Part shown: positions 34,939-43,249 of the stretch, one piece after another
How positions within the stretch are numbered: position 1 is the stretch's first letter
Layout: each line of letters begins with the position of its first letter
NCBI GenBank assembly: GCA_030532245.1
Contig: JAUNLN010000012.1
Location: 1 to 43,523 of the forward strand
Source: Actinomycetaceae bacterium
Lineage (GTDB): Bacteria; Actinomycetota; Actinomycetes; Actinomycetales; Actinomycetaceae
DNA: 43,523 nucleotides
Reading direction: 5' to 3'
Translations under genes and position numbers: made by a program
Notes under the pieces: generated by a model
Told to the model about the DNA's origin: nothing
What the model saw: only the letters and a program-made list of their open reading frames with translations
The model's database searches: none

Positions 34939-36309
34939 ATGACTAGCGAGCTGATTGAAACCGCACTAAAAACAGCAACCGAAACCAGAGCGATTTTCTT
35001 CGAGCGAGGAGCCACCGCGCGCACGGGCGAACTGTTTGCAAACGAGTTCCCCGGAAAGAAAGTGCTCGTAGTTGCAGACGAAAACACGTTTGCCGCGTGC
35101 GGGGACGAGGTCGTGAAATCTCTTCGAGAAGCGGGCGTCGAGTTCGCTCAGGAACCCTACATTTTCCCCGGCATCCCAACCCTGTACGCCGGATACGACA
35201 ACGTGACGAAACTGCGAGAATACATGGAACCGCTCGGCGATGGGGTAGTGGTTTGCTCGATCGCTGCCGGCACGTTGAACGACATTACGAAGCTCGCGTC
35301 TGGGGAGCTTGGCCGCGAGTACATGAACGTGTGCACCGCCGCCTCTGTTGACGGGTACGCATCGTTTGGTGCCGCCATTTCTAAGGACGGTTTCAAGATC
35401 ACGCGCTCGTGCCCTGCACCCGCGGCACTCATCGCCGACATTGACGTGATGGCCGTAGCCCCGCAGCGCCTCACCGCCACCGGCTACGGTGACTTGATCG
35501 AAAAGATTCCCGCTGGCGCCGACTGGATCCTCGCCGACGAACTCGGTATCGAGCCGATCGACGACTACGTTTGGGGCCTCGTGCAGGGCCCGCTTCGCGA
35601 CACCCTCGCAGACCCCGAAGCTATCGCCGCGGGCGACCTGGATGCGATTGCGAAGCTCGGTGAAGGCAACATCATGTCGGGCCTTGCAATGCAGGCCGCG
35701 CAGTCTTCTCGCCCCGCTTCGGGCGCGGGCCACCAGTTCTCCCACACGTGGGAGATGGAGGGCCACGGGCTTGACTGGGAGCCTCCACTATCGCACGGCT
35801 TCAAAGTGGCCGTTGGAACGGTCGCCTCATGCGCGCTTTGGGAAGAGGCACTAAAGCTCGATCTTGAAAACCTAGACATCGAGCAGGTCGTCGCGAATAC
35901 GCCTTCTAAGGAGGAGGTTGAGGCGCGCGTTCGCTCCATGCAGATCGACCGGATTGTTGAAGACGCGGTGAAGCACACGCTCGCAAAGCATCTGGAGGGC
36001 GATGAGCTGCGCGAGCGCCTGCGGAAGATCAAGGAAGCCTGGCCGACGATCCGGGAACGCGCTAGGGAGCAGCTCATAAGTGCAAATGAGGTGTGGGACA
36101 TGCTCAAGGCCGCCGGAGCACCCTACCATCCCGATATGATCGAAATTGGGTGGGATCGCTTCCGCGAAACCCACATTAAGGCGCAGCAGATTCGCCCGCG
36201 ATACACCATTTTCGACGTTCTAACTGATGTAAACATGCTCGACGACGTAGTCGAGAAGCTGTTCTCAGATGATGGTTTCTGGGGCCAGCACAGGAATGCA
36301 CAGGAGTAA
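34939..36309 (+). CDS. AraM/EgsA-like sn-glycerol-1-phosphate dehydrogenase family protein
   Basis: Metal- and NAD(P)-dependent dehydrogenase of 456 aa, somewhat longer than AraM of B. subtilis (about 394). The nucleotide-binding segment SIAAGTLNDITK (about 111-122) is typical of the family. Metal ligands are expected from the Asp after YGD (DLIEKIPAGADW), the His in GAGHQFSHTWE and the His in PLSHGFKVAVG. EgsA enzymes reduce dihydroxyacetone phosphate to glycerol-1-phosphate; homologues oxidise other polyol phosphates. ATG with GAGGAG upstream. Its 3' end (36288-36307) is a 10-bp tandem duplication that also supplies the ribosome site of the kinase. True substrate unknown. Confidence 0.88.
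   Translation: MTSELIETALKTATETRAIFFERGATARTGELFANEFPGKKVLVVADENTFAACGDEVVKSLREAGVEFAQEPYIFPGIPTLYAGYDNVTKLREYMEPLGDGVVVCSIAAGTLNDITKLASGELGREYMNVCTAASVDGYASFGAAISKDGFKITRSCPAPAALIADIDVMAVAPQRLTATGYGDLIEKIPAGADWILADELGIEPIDDYVWGLVQGPLRDTLADPEAIAAGDLDAIAKLGEGNIMSGLAMQAAQSSRPASGAGHQFSHTWEMEGHGLDWEPPLSHGFKVAVGTVASCALWEEALKLDLENLDIEQVVANTPSKEEVEARVRSMQIDRIVEDAVKHTLAKHLEGDELRERLRKIKEAWPTIRERAREQLISANEVWDMLKAAGAPYHPDMIEIGWDRFRETHIKAQQIRPRYTIFDVLTDVNMLDDVVEKLFSDDGFWGQHRNAQE
36288..36307 (+). repeat. 10-bp tandem duplication at the dehydrogenase stop
   Basis: GCACAGGAAT is followed at once by GCACAGGAGT, 9 of 10 identical. Since the period is not a multiple of three, it changes the C-terminal residues. 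The second unit contains the AGGAG that serves the kinase ATG at 36312. Confidence 0.8.
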
Positions 36310-36311
36310 AC

Positions 36312-37988
36312 ATGACCACTGGTTCACCGAAATACGTAATCGGTCTTGACATGGGCACGCTGTCTGGCCGTGCCGTTGTAATCGATGCAAGCGATGGCGC
36401 TGAGCTGAGTTCGGCTGTGATGGACTACCCGCATGGCGTTATGGACCACACGCTTACCGCGGGCGATGGCCAGCAGCTTCCGCCCGACTTCGCGCTTCAG
36501 GTTCCGGCCGATTACATTGAGGTGCTAACCACCATCATTCCGGAGGCGATTGAGAAGGCTCAGATTGCGCGCGAGGATGTGGTGGGGCTTGGCATCGACT
36601 TTACGTCGGCGACGGTTATTGTGACCGACGGCGAGGCGACTCCTTTGTGCGAGAAGGAGGAGTTCAAGAACAACCCGCACGCTTATGTGAAGCTGTGGAA
36701 GCATCACGGTGCGCAGGAGCAGTCGGAGCGCATTGTAGCGCTGGCTCGCGAGCGCGACGTCGACTGGTTGGAGCGTTACGGCGGCACGCTGTCGTCGGAG
36801 ATGCTGATGCCGAAGGCTTTGGAGACGCTGGAGAAGGCTCCGGAGGTTTACCACGCGGCCGAGCACATTGTGGAGGCGATGGACTGGCTCACCTGGATCC
36901 TCACGGGCAACCTCACTTACGCGGCCGGTAGTTCGGGTTACAAGCGCATGTACCAAGACGGTAAGTATCCGGATGAGGGTTTCCTAAGCGAGCTGAATCC
37001 TGATTTTGGAGGCGTTTTCAAAGAGAAGATGGCGGCGCAGGTGCTGCCTCTTGGTGGGCTGGTCGGTACGCTGAATGAGCGCGGCCAGCAGCTGACGGGT
37101 TTGCCCGCTCATGTAACGGTCGCGTCTGGCAACATCGATGCGCACGTGACTGCTCCTGCGGTTCAGGCAACCGAGGCGGGTCAGATGACGGCGATTCTTG
37201 GCACGTCTGCGGTTTACGCGGTTTCTGGTAGTGAGTTTCACCCGGTGCCGGGCGTGTTCGGCATCGTGGATGGTGGCCTGATTGACGGCCTGTGGGGCTT
37301 TGAGGCCGGCCAGACCGCGATTGGTGATATCTACGCGTGGTTTGTGAACAACTGCGTGCCGGGCGAGTACTACGAGGAGGCGAAGGAGCGCGGTCTGTCG
37401 ATCCACGACCTGCTAACCGAGAAGGCGGCAAAGCAGGAGGTTGGCGAGCACGGTCTCGTGGCTCTGGACTGGCACAACGGCAACCGTTCGATTCTCGTTG
37501 ATGCGAACCTGTCGGGCATGATGGTTGGCCAGTCTCTGGCGACGAAGCCGGAGGACCAGTACCGGGCGCTTATGGAGGCCACCGTGTTTGGCGCTCGCGT
37601 GATTATTGAGAATTTCACCCAGCACGGTATTGAGATCAACGAGTTTGTGGCTGCGGGCGGTTTGATTAAGAACCCGTTCCTCATGCAGATGTTTGCTGAT
37701 ATTACGAGGCTTCCGGTGTCGATTGCGATGTCGTCGCAGGCTCCGGCTCTCGGCGCGGCGATTTTCGGCGCGGTTGCGGCGGGCATTTACGATTCGGTTA
37801 CCGAGGCGGCTGCCGCGATGGGTAAGCGGAAGAAGAACGCTTACTTGCCGAATGAGGAGCGCGCGAAGCAGTACGACGAGTTGTACAAGCACTACAAGTA
37901 CCTGCACGACCTGTTTGGCCGTGAGAACGAGATGCTGCACGACCTGAAACGCATTCGCCGCGAGGCGCGCGAGCGCGGCGCCAAGTAA
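36312..37988 (+). CDS. FGGY-family kinase, ribulokinase (AraB)-like
   Basis: Carbohydrate kinase of 558 aa, the AraB length. The N-terminal VIGLDMGTLSGRAVVID binds phosphate. GLGIDFTSATVIVTDGEATPLC and NPHAYVKLWKHHGAQ are typical of ribulokinases, as are NIDAHV, MTAILGTSAVYAVSG and GFEAGQTAIGDIYAWFV. The ATP site includes FVAAGGLIKNPFLMQMFADI. It probably phosphorylates L-ribulose or another ketopentose, but araA and araD are absent from the window. ATG with AGGAG 4 nt upstream, 2 nt after the dehydrogenase stop. The last codons recur in decayed form at 38003-38019. Terminator at 38126-38154. Confidence 0.92.
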   Translation: MTTGSPKYVIGLDMGTLSGRAVVIDASDGAELSSAVMDYPHGVMDHTLTAGDGQQLPPDFALQVPADYIEVLTTIIPEAIEKAQIAREDVVGLGIDFTSATVIVTDGEATPLCEKEEFKNNPHAYVKLWKHHGAQEQSERIVALARERDVDWLERYGGTLSSEMLMPKALETLEKAPEVYHAAEHIVEAMDWLTWILTGNLTYAAGSSGYKRMYQDGKYPDEGFLSELNPDFGGVFKEKMAAQVLPLGGLVGTLNERGQQLTGLPAHVTVASGNIDAHVTAPAVQATEAGQMTAILGTSAVYAVSGSEFHPVPGVFGIVDGGLIDGLWGFEAGQTAIGDIYAWFVNNCVPGEYYEEAKERGLSIHDLLTEKAAKQEVGEHGLVALDWHNGNRSILVDANLSGMMVGQSLATKPEDQYRALMEATVFGARVIIENFTQHGIEINEFVAAGGLIKNPFLMQMFADITRLPVSIAMSSQAPALGAAIFGAVAAGIYDSVTEAAAAMGKRKKNAYLPNEERAKQYDELYKHYKYLHDLFGRENEMLHDLKRIRREARERGAK

Positions 37989-38019
37989 CCCTTGGCCGGA
38001 TAGCGCGCCGCTAGGTAAC
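37973..38019 (+). repeat. Decayed duplication of the kinase 3' end
   Basis: GCGCGGCGCCAAGTAAC (37973-37989, containing the stop) recurs as GCGCGCCGCTAGGTAAC (38003-38019), 14 of 17 identical, 30 bp later. The 38020-38060 stretch has further weak echoes (GGGTAGC, GTAGCTACGC). Confidence 0.55.
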
Positions 38020-38125
38020 GCACAACTGGGTAGCTTGTAGCTACGCAACGCGTGGCTTCGCAGTGGCTAGAGAGCGGCAGCATTCAACCGAGTAACGCTG
38101 GCAAGCAGCGCGAAACAAACTAAAG

Positions 38126-38154
38126 GTGGCGGGGAGGTCGAACCTCTCCGCCAC
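38126..38154. terminator. Bidirectional hairpin after the kinase
   Basis: A 13-bp stem with one G-T pair (GTGGCGGGGAGGT with ACCTCTCCGCCAC) and a 3-nt loop lies between two convergent genes. Confidence 0.85.
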
Positions 38155-38179
38155 GTTCGCGTGTGCTGTTATTTGTCGT

Positions 38180-38692
38180 CTATTTCTCGTCGTCGCTGTC
38201 TTCGCCCTCAGTGGGCTTTTCGTCTGACGGGTTAGCCGGAGTATCGGGGGAGTCTGCGGCGTCCTCCTCGCCGGCCTCAGCTTCACGAGCAGCCTGCGCC
38301 TCATCCATCAGACGCTCCGCCTCCCGAATCTCCTCCTGCGAACGCTTCGAGCGCAACTCCTTTTCAAGCATCCACAAAAACTCCGGATCATCATCAGGAG
38401 CATTAAAAGTCGGAGCGCTCTCGCGACGACGGTTCGACGCGCGCGTCTTAATCGCCGACTCATCCGAATACCACATCTTGCGGTTAATCTCGCCGCCACG
38501 CGCCTCCGCCTGCGTCACGCGCGAAACAATAACCCACGCCAAACCACCAACCGGAGGCAGCAGAATCGTTGCGAGTAGCCACATCGGCTTCGGAATGCGA
38601 GCCGGAAGCTGATCACTAGGGGTGCGAGCAATGTCCGCGACGGCATAAATAGTCACCGCGACAGTCAAAACCACCATCAAAACCCGAGCCAC
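38180..38692 (-). CDS. PLDc_N-domain membrane protein
   Basis: Small membrane protein of 170 aa. Two helices (about residues 3-20 and 35-58) flank IPKPMWLLATILLPPVGGLAWVIV, the pattern of the phospholipase D N-terminal (PLDc_N) domain common in actinobacteria. The cytosolic part (about 65-170) is charged, with a helix rich in Arg/Glu (ELRSKRSQEEIREAERLMDEAQ) and a very acidic, Pro-containing tail ending in SDDEK. GTG at 38692 has AAGGAG 6 nt before it; a GTG at 38716 lies upstream of that site. It lies downstream of menA on the same strand. Function unknown. Confidence 0.82.
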   Translation of the reverse strand: MARVLMVVLTVAVTIYAVADIARTPSDQLPARIPKPMWLLATILLPPVGGLAWVIVSRVTQAEARGGEINRKMWYSDESAIKTRASNRRRESAPTFNAPDDDPEFLWMLEKELRSKRSQEEIREAERLMDEAQAAREAEAGEEDAADSPDTPANPSDEKPTEGEDSDDEK

Positions 38693-38762
38693 AACGCACT
38701 CCTTAAACGCGCACACTCAAAACGCATTGCAACCATTCTAATGAGCCACGCGCAAAACGGCC

Positions 38763-39644
38763 TCACGAGACGACAAGAGCCACACAAACAAACACCGCAG
38801 TAAACAAGGTGAGCAAACCCGTATTACGCAAAACCTTCAACAAGTCGCGACCCTTCGCGCCGCGCTGCACCGGACGCGAAATCAGGATCATCGGCACGAG
38901 GAACGCAATCAAATAAGGAATCATGAACCGCGTCTCGGCAAGCCCCATGCCGGTGAGGAGCGTGCCAATGCCGAGCAGCCAAACGTAGACGATACGCGAA
39001 ACGCGATCCCCCATGCGCACCGGAAGCGTGCGTTTACCCGACTTAGTGTCGGTTGGAATGTCTCGAATATTGTTCACAAACAGCAGGGCAACCGACAGCA
39101 GGCCCGTGCCGCTCGCGGCGACCCACAGCCACCAAGGGGCCGACGCGGTCTGCACCCACGTGGTGCCAACCGTTGCCATAAGGCCGAAAAACACGAACAC
39201 GAACAGCTCAGAAATGCCGATACCCAGGTAGCCGTACGGCATCTTTCCACCCGTGTAGTACCACGCGGCAATCACGGCGAGCACACCTGGAATGAGGAGT
39301 AGCCACTGCCCCGAAATGGCGAGCAGGATCAGGCCGAGCACGCCCGCGAGCGCGAAGCATCCGAGAGCCGCTGCGAGCACCACTCGCGGGGAGGTTTTGC
39401 CGCCTCCCGTGAGGCGGGGAGGCCCCACGCGCTGGGCGTCCGTGCCGCGCACGCCGTCGGAGTAGTCGTTTGAAAAGTTCACGCCGATCTGCAGTGCGAG
39501 TGCTACGCCGAGTGCCAGCAGTGAGCGAACCGCTGAGAAACCACCCAGGTAGTGAGCTGCCCCAATGCCAAGCAGAACCGGAGCTACAGCAGCTGGGAGC
39601 GTGCGCAGGCGCGCGCCCTCAAGCCAATCGTTGAAAGTCGCCAT
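38763..39644 (-). CDS. menA: 1,4-dihydroxy-2-naphthoate polyprenyltransferase
   Basis: UbiA-family membrane enzyme of 293 aa that attaches the polyprenyl tail in menaquinone synthesis. The first Asp-rich motif NFSNDYSDGVRGTD (about 61-74) binds prenyl diphosphate through Mg; the second is NNIRDIPTDTKSGKRTL (about 188-204). About eight or nine helices fill the rest. ATG at 39644 comes 4 nt after the menE stop, suggesting coupling. In-frame starts further upstream would lie within menE. Part of menB-menE-menA. Confidence 0.94.
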   Translation of the reverse strand: MATFNDWLEGARLRTLPAAVAPVLLGIGAAHYLGGFSAVRSLLALGVALALQIGVNFSNDYSDGVRGTDAQRVGPPRLTGGGKTSPRVVLAAALGCFALAGVLGLILLAISGQWLLLIPGVLAVIAAWYYTGGKMPYGYLGIGISELFVFVFFGLMATVGTTWVQTASAPWWLWVAASGTGLLSVALLFVNNIRDIPTDTKSGKRTLPVRMGDRVSRIVYVWLLGIGTLLTGMGLAETRFMIPYLIAFLVPMILISRPVQRGAKGRDLLKVLRNTGLLTLFTAVFVCVALVVS

Positions 39645-39648
39645 GTGC

Positions 39649-40959
39649 TCAGCGTACCCACGCCTTACGTGTAGCCACCAAATCCGTGAGCAAACGCGCA
39701 GTCCCGCTCCTATCCACCTTGCCAAGCGTCGTGCGAGGTAGCTCCTCCACTACGGCAATCACGCGAGGCGCGTGGTCGCGGCCGAGCTCAGCGCCCACCT
39801 GTTCGCGCACCTTTTGCGCAAACGCGGCGAGCACCTCCTCCGCGTCGCCTTCCTTCATCTTTTCGAAGACCTCGGGCGCAACGATCGCGGCGGCTACAAC
39901 CTGACCCCACGTGTCATCCGGCAGTGCCACAACGCTCGCCTCACGCACGCCGTCCATCTTTTCAAGTGCGGCCAACACGCGCGTTGGCGCAATGTTGACC
40001 GAGCCGGAGATGATCACGTCATCCGCGCGGCCAAGCACCGTGAGGCGGCCGTCGAACTCGGCCGCGTCGGCGGTTGCAAGCCAGCGTTCGCCGTCTTCTT
40101 CAACGAAATGGGTGTAACGCTCGTCGAGGTAGGCGTCCATGAGCACGGGGCCGGCGATCTGCACGCGGCCGTCCTTGACGCGGATTTTCACGCCCGGGAG
40201 GGGCTGACCGTCGTACACGCAGCCGCCGCCCGTTTCGGTCATGCCGTACGTGGTCACCACGTGGATGCCGGCCTCGCGGGCGCGATCTAGGAGGGCGGGG
40301 GAGAGGGCCGAACCGCCGATCAGCACCGCGTCGAGGCGCGCGAGCTGCGTGACGAGTTCACCGCCGACTTCGAGGGCGTCGCTCAGCTGCTTTGGCACGA
40401 GGGAGAGGTATCCGCGCAGGTTCGGGTCGTCGGCCGCCGTGCGGGCGGCGCGCTCTAGGGCGAGAGCGTCGAAGCCGCTCGACATGTCCGCGATGATTGG
40501 CGAAGCCTCCGCCACGCACGAACGCACCAGTGTCTGCAGGCCGGCCACGTGGTGTACGGGCAGCGCTACAATCCAGCGGCCCGGGCCGCCCAGGAACTCG
40601 TGCGTTGCCCTTGCCGACGCCACCATCGCCCCAAACGACAGGCCCACCAGGCGCGGCTCGCCCGTCGTGGAGCCGGAGGTTTCCAGAATCACGTCGGTGC
40701 TTGCCGGCATCTGCTTGATCCTCGCCTGAAGCGCCGCGTTCGACGCCTCCGCGCGCGAGGGCAGCGCCTCCGTCATTTCGCGCGGCGCCACCACAATGCG
40801 CTGCCTGCGCTGCATGCCCGTCTTCTCGAAATGCTCGTAAAGCTCCCAAAGCTTGTGCATCGCGGAGTACGTCATTGTCACCGCACCCATGCTCGTGCCG
40901 CCGGGCACCAGCATCAGCTGCGCGGAGTTTTCAGTTGAGGGGTGATTCATCGAGACCAT
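39649..40959 (-). CDS. menE: o-Succinylbenzoate-CoA ligase
   Basis: AMP-forming acyl-CoA synthetase of 436 aa. The ATP motif is ILETSGSTTGEPRLVGLS (about 91-108). The A5-type motif is TTYGMTETGGG, followed by the ARFDG-equivalent WLATADAAEFDGRL, and the catalytic Lys is in TTLGKVDRSG near the C-terminus. Lengths around 370-440 are usual for actinobacterial MenE. It activates o-succinylbenzoate for MenB. The ATG at 40959 has only a weak ribosome site; a second ATG at 40950 is possible. Menaquinone genes menD, menC, menF and menH are not in the window. Confidence 0.92.
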   Translation of the reverse strand: MVSMNHPSTENSAQLMLVPGGTSMGAVTMTYSAMHKLWELYEHFEKTGMQRRQRIVVAPREMTEALPSRAEASNAALQARIKQMPASTDVILETSGSTTGEPRLVGLSFGAMVASARATHEFLGGPGRWIVALPVHHVAGLQTLVRSCVAEASPIIADMSSGFDALALERAARTAADDPNLRGYLSLVPKQLSDALEVGGELVTQLARLDAVLIGGSALSPALLDRAREAGIHVVTTYGMTETGGGCVYDGQPLPGVKIRVKDGRVQIAGPVLMDAYLDERYTHFVEEDGERWLATADAAEFDGRLTVLGRADDVIISGSVNIAPTRVLAALEKMDGVREASVVALPDDTWGQVVAAAIVAPEVFEKMKEGDAEEVLAAFAQKVREQVGAELGRDHAPRVIAVVEELPRTTLGKVDRSGTARLLTDLVATRKAWVR

Positions 40960-41064
40960 TAGATTCCAATCAAAAAGTGCGAGGAGGAGGTGGCTGCGCG
41001 CGCTACGCCAAAGCCTCCGGCTAGAGGGTGCAAGAGCTGGCTCTAGCCAGAAGCTGCGGCGCGG

Positions 41065-41123
41065 TTAGGAGTAGTGCGCGGCTAGGAGTAGCAGGGATAG
41101 CTAGAAGTAGGGGCTAGAAGTAG
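41065..41123 (-). repeat. Four CTAGRAGTAG units at and after the menB stop
   Basis: Read on the plus strand, the units are TTAGGAGTAG (41065), CTAGGAGTAG (41082), CTAGAAGTAG (41101) and CTAGAAGTAG (41114). The last holds the TTC-TAG end of menB; the others are copies downstream of it. The spacing is 17, 19 and 13 bp, and the copies decay with distance from the gene. Confidence 0.75.
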
Positions 41124-42091
41124 TAGGGGTAGCTCGACCAGTCGGGGTCGCGGTGCTCGAGGAACGCGTCGCGGCCCTCCTGCGCTTCCTCCGTCATGTA
41201 AGCGAGGCGGGTAGCCTCCCCGGCGAACACCTGCTGACCCATGAGACCGTCGTCGGCGAGGTTGAACGCGAACTTCAGCATGCGGATAGCCTGCGGCGAC
41301 TTCGTCGCGATAATCCGCGCGTACTCCAAGGCCGTCTCCTCCAACTTCGCGTGCGGCACAGCCTCATTCACAACGCCCCAACGCTCCGCATCCTCGGCAG
41401 AATATTCGCGGGCGAGGAAGAAAATCTCGCGAGCGCGCTTGTCGCCAACCTGGCGGGCGAGGAGAGCCGAGCCGTAGCCCGCGTCAAACGAACCCACATT
41501 CGCGTCCGTCTGCATGAAACGCGCGTGCTCGAGCGACGCAATCGACAGGTCGCACACGACGTTGAGGGAATGGCCGCCACCGGCCGCCCAACCCGGAACC
41601 GCCGCAATCACAACCTTCGGCATCATGCGAATGAGGCGCTGAACCTCAAGAATGTGCAGGCGCCCAGCCCGCGCGTGATCCATGTTCGCGCGGCGAGTCG
41701 AAACCTCCGCCTCGTCGGCAACGTCTTCCTTCTCGTACTGGTAACCGGCCTTGCCGCGGATGCGCTGGTCGCCGCCGGAACAGAACGAGTAGCCACCATC
41801 CTTCGCGGAGGGGCCATTACCCGTCAAAATCACGGCCGCAACGTCGGGGCTCATGCGCGCGTGATCGAGGCAGCGGTACAGCTCGTCAACCGTGAGGGGA
41901 CGGAACGCGTTGCGCAGGTGCGGGCGGTCAATCGCGATACGCACTACGGGCAGGTCTTCACCCGCGGGCGCGCCGTCCTCCTCCCCGCGCGAAATTCCCC
42001 TGTGGTAGGTGACGTCCGTTAGCTCAAAGCCTTCCACCTCACGCCAGCGGGAGGGGTCGAAAGTGTCGGAAACATTCGGTAAAGCAGTCAT
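41114..42091 (-). CDS. menB: 1,4-dihydroxy-2-naphthoyl-CoA synthase
   Basis: Crotonase-fold enzyme of 325 aa that closes the naphthoquinone ring from o-succinylbenzoyl-CoA. The oxyanion segments are SFCSGGDQRI (about 102-111) and VPGWAAGGGHSLNVVCDL (about 164-181). The YGSALLARQVG loop with Asp/Tyr residues and the C-terminal DPDWSSYPYYF, which reaches into the neighbouring subunit, are typical of MenB. The N-terminal 45 residues (GISRGEEDGAPAGEDLP insertion) match longer actinobacterial forms. It lies upstream of menE with 154 bp between. Confidence 0.96.
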   Translation of the reverse strand: MTALPNVSDTFDPSRWREVEGFELTDVTYHRGISRGEEDGAPAGEDLPVVRIAIDRPHLRNAFRPLTVDELYRCLDHARMSPDVAAVILTGNGPSAKDGGYSFCSGGDQRIRGKAGYQYEKEDVADEAEVSTRRANMDHARAGRLHILEVQRLIRMMPKVVIAAVPGWAAGGGHSLNVVCDLSIASLEHARFMQTDANVGSFDAGYGSALLARQVGDKRAREIFFLAREYSAEDAERWGVVNEAVPHAKLEETALEYARIIATKSPQAIRMLKFAFNLADDGLMGQQVFAGEATRLAYMTEEAQEGRDAFLEHRDPDWSSYPYYF

Positions 42092-42208
42092 GTTTCCATG
42101 TTAGTTCTTTCCATGAATTTCGCCCCTAATCACCCGGCCTTACGCGAATGCCCGTGTTTTCAAGGAAAAGAGCGAGCGGAGCGTGAAATGAAATACGTAA
42201 CGGCAATC

Positions 42209-42237
42209 TTGCGAAATGTTTTTCCGTCAGGAAGAAT
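42209..42237 (+). promoter_or_regulatory. Candidate promoter of the siderophore uptake operon
   Basis: TTGCGA at 42209-42214 and AAGAAT at 42232-42237, 17 bp apart, directly before the iron box, which would then cover the start site. Confidence 0.45.
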
Positions 42238-42238
42238 G

Positions 42239-42258
42239 AGGTAAGGCAAACCTTACCT
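42239..42258. promoter_or_regulatory. DtxR/IdeR iron box
   Basis: AGGTAAGG-CAAA-CCTTACCT is a 20-bp near-complete palindrome close to the DtxR consensus (TWAGGTWAGSCTWACCTWA). It lies 22 bp upstream of a siderophore-binding lipoprotein gene, so iron-dependent repression is likely. Confidence 0.85.
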
Positions 42259-42280
42259 AGACCCCGGAGGGGGAACACTA

Positions 42281-43249
42281 ATGCGCAAACTCACGTTCGC
42301 GGCCGTCGCGGTCGCCTCATTGACGCTTTCCGCTTGCTCCACCGTCAGCCCCGCAGCTGACGCTGGCGAGATCGCCGACGGCTTCCCCGTAACCGTCAAA
42401 CACAGCGCTGGCGAAACCGAGATCGCGAACAAACCCTCCTCCATCGTCGTATTCGATATGGCCGCCCTCGATACCCTCGACGCGCTCGGCGTGGGCGAAC
42501 GCGTGGTTGGCGTGCCCGTCACCTCCGTGCCGACCTGGCTCAAAGACGACGACGGGATCGACTACTCCGAGCTTGCAAACGTCGGCACCCTGAAAGAGCC
42601 CGACCTCGAGGCCGTCGCAAAGCTGAACCCCGACCTCGTGATCCTCGGCTCGCGCTCCGCCTCCTTCTACGAGGAATTCTCGGCCGCATTCACGACGCTC
42701 GACGCTTCCGTCTCCTGGGAGAACGGCGACTACTCGGCCGAGGTCACGGACTCGATTCGCATGCTCGGCGAGGCAACCGGCGAGGCCGATAGGGCCGGCG
42801 AACTTGCCGCCAAGATTGAGGAGGAGACCGCTTCCTACATGGGCACAGCCGAAGGCTTGGGCACGGCGATGGTGCTCATGACGAGTGGCGGCGAAGTGTC
42901 GATGCACAGCCCGAAGTCCAGGTGGGCACCCATCTTTGACGTATTCGGCTTCAAGCCCGTCAGTGAGGGCGCTGCCGAGGAGGGCCACAAGGGCCAAAAG
43001 ATTTCGTTTGAAACCGTGCGCGAACTAAACCCCGACTACATCTTCGTAGTAGATCGCGACGCCGCCGTTGGCCAAACCGAAGCTGGCAAAACCGCGCAGC
43101 AGGTGCTCGACAACGAACTCGTAGCCGAAACCAACGCCGCGAAGAGCGGAAACATCCACTACCTGAGTTCTGAACGCTGGTACATCGTCATGACCGGAGC
43201 GTCCAACTACCTCGAAGAACTCGGCGAGATAGCGGACGCCATCCAGTGA
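42281..43249 (+). CDS. Iron-siderophore ABC transporter substrate-binding lipoprotein
   Basis: Lipoprotein of 322 aa. The signal peptide ends in a lipobox (SLTLSAC, Cys at 19). The FecB/TroA-like fold follows: SSIVVFDMAALDTLDALGVGERVVGVP near the N-terminal lobe is close to YclQ/CeuE-type catechol siderophore receptors, then ELNPDYIFVVDRDAAVG and LSSERWYIVMTGASNYLEELGEI in the C-terminal lobe. It hands the ferric siderophore to the permease encoded next. ATG after GGAGGGGG. Under the DtxR box at 42239-42258. The stop overlaps the permease start (GTGA). Confidence 0.92.
   Translation: MRKLTFAAVAVASLTLSACSTVSPAADAGEIADGFPVTVKHSAGETEIANKPSSIVVFDMAALDTLDALGVGERVVGVPVTSVPTWLKDDDGIDYSELANVGTLKEPDLEAVAKLNPDLVILGSRSASFYEEFSAAFTTLDASVSWENGDYSAEVTDSIRMLGEATGEADRAGELAAKIEEETASYMGTAEGLGTAMVLMTSGGEVSMHSPKSRWAPIFDVFGFKPVSEGAAEEGHKGQKISFETVRELNPDYIFVVDRDAAVGQTEAGKTAQQVLDNELVAETNAAKSGNIHYLSSERWYIVMTGASNYLEELGEIADAIQ

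Noticed and set aside
31873-37988. Complete L-arabinose operon
   Set aside because: Only araL-, araM- and araB-like genes are present; isomerase, epimerase and a known arabinose transporter are missing from the window.
41153-42022. 289-codon open frame opposite menB
   Set aside because: The minus strand encodes a full MenB with active-site motifs; the plus-strand frame has no recognisable features.
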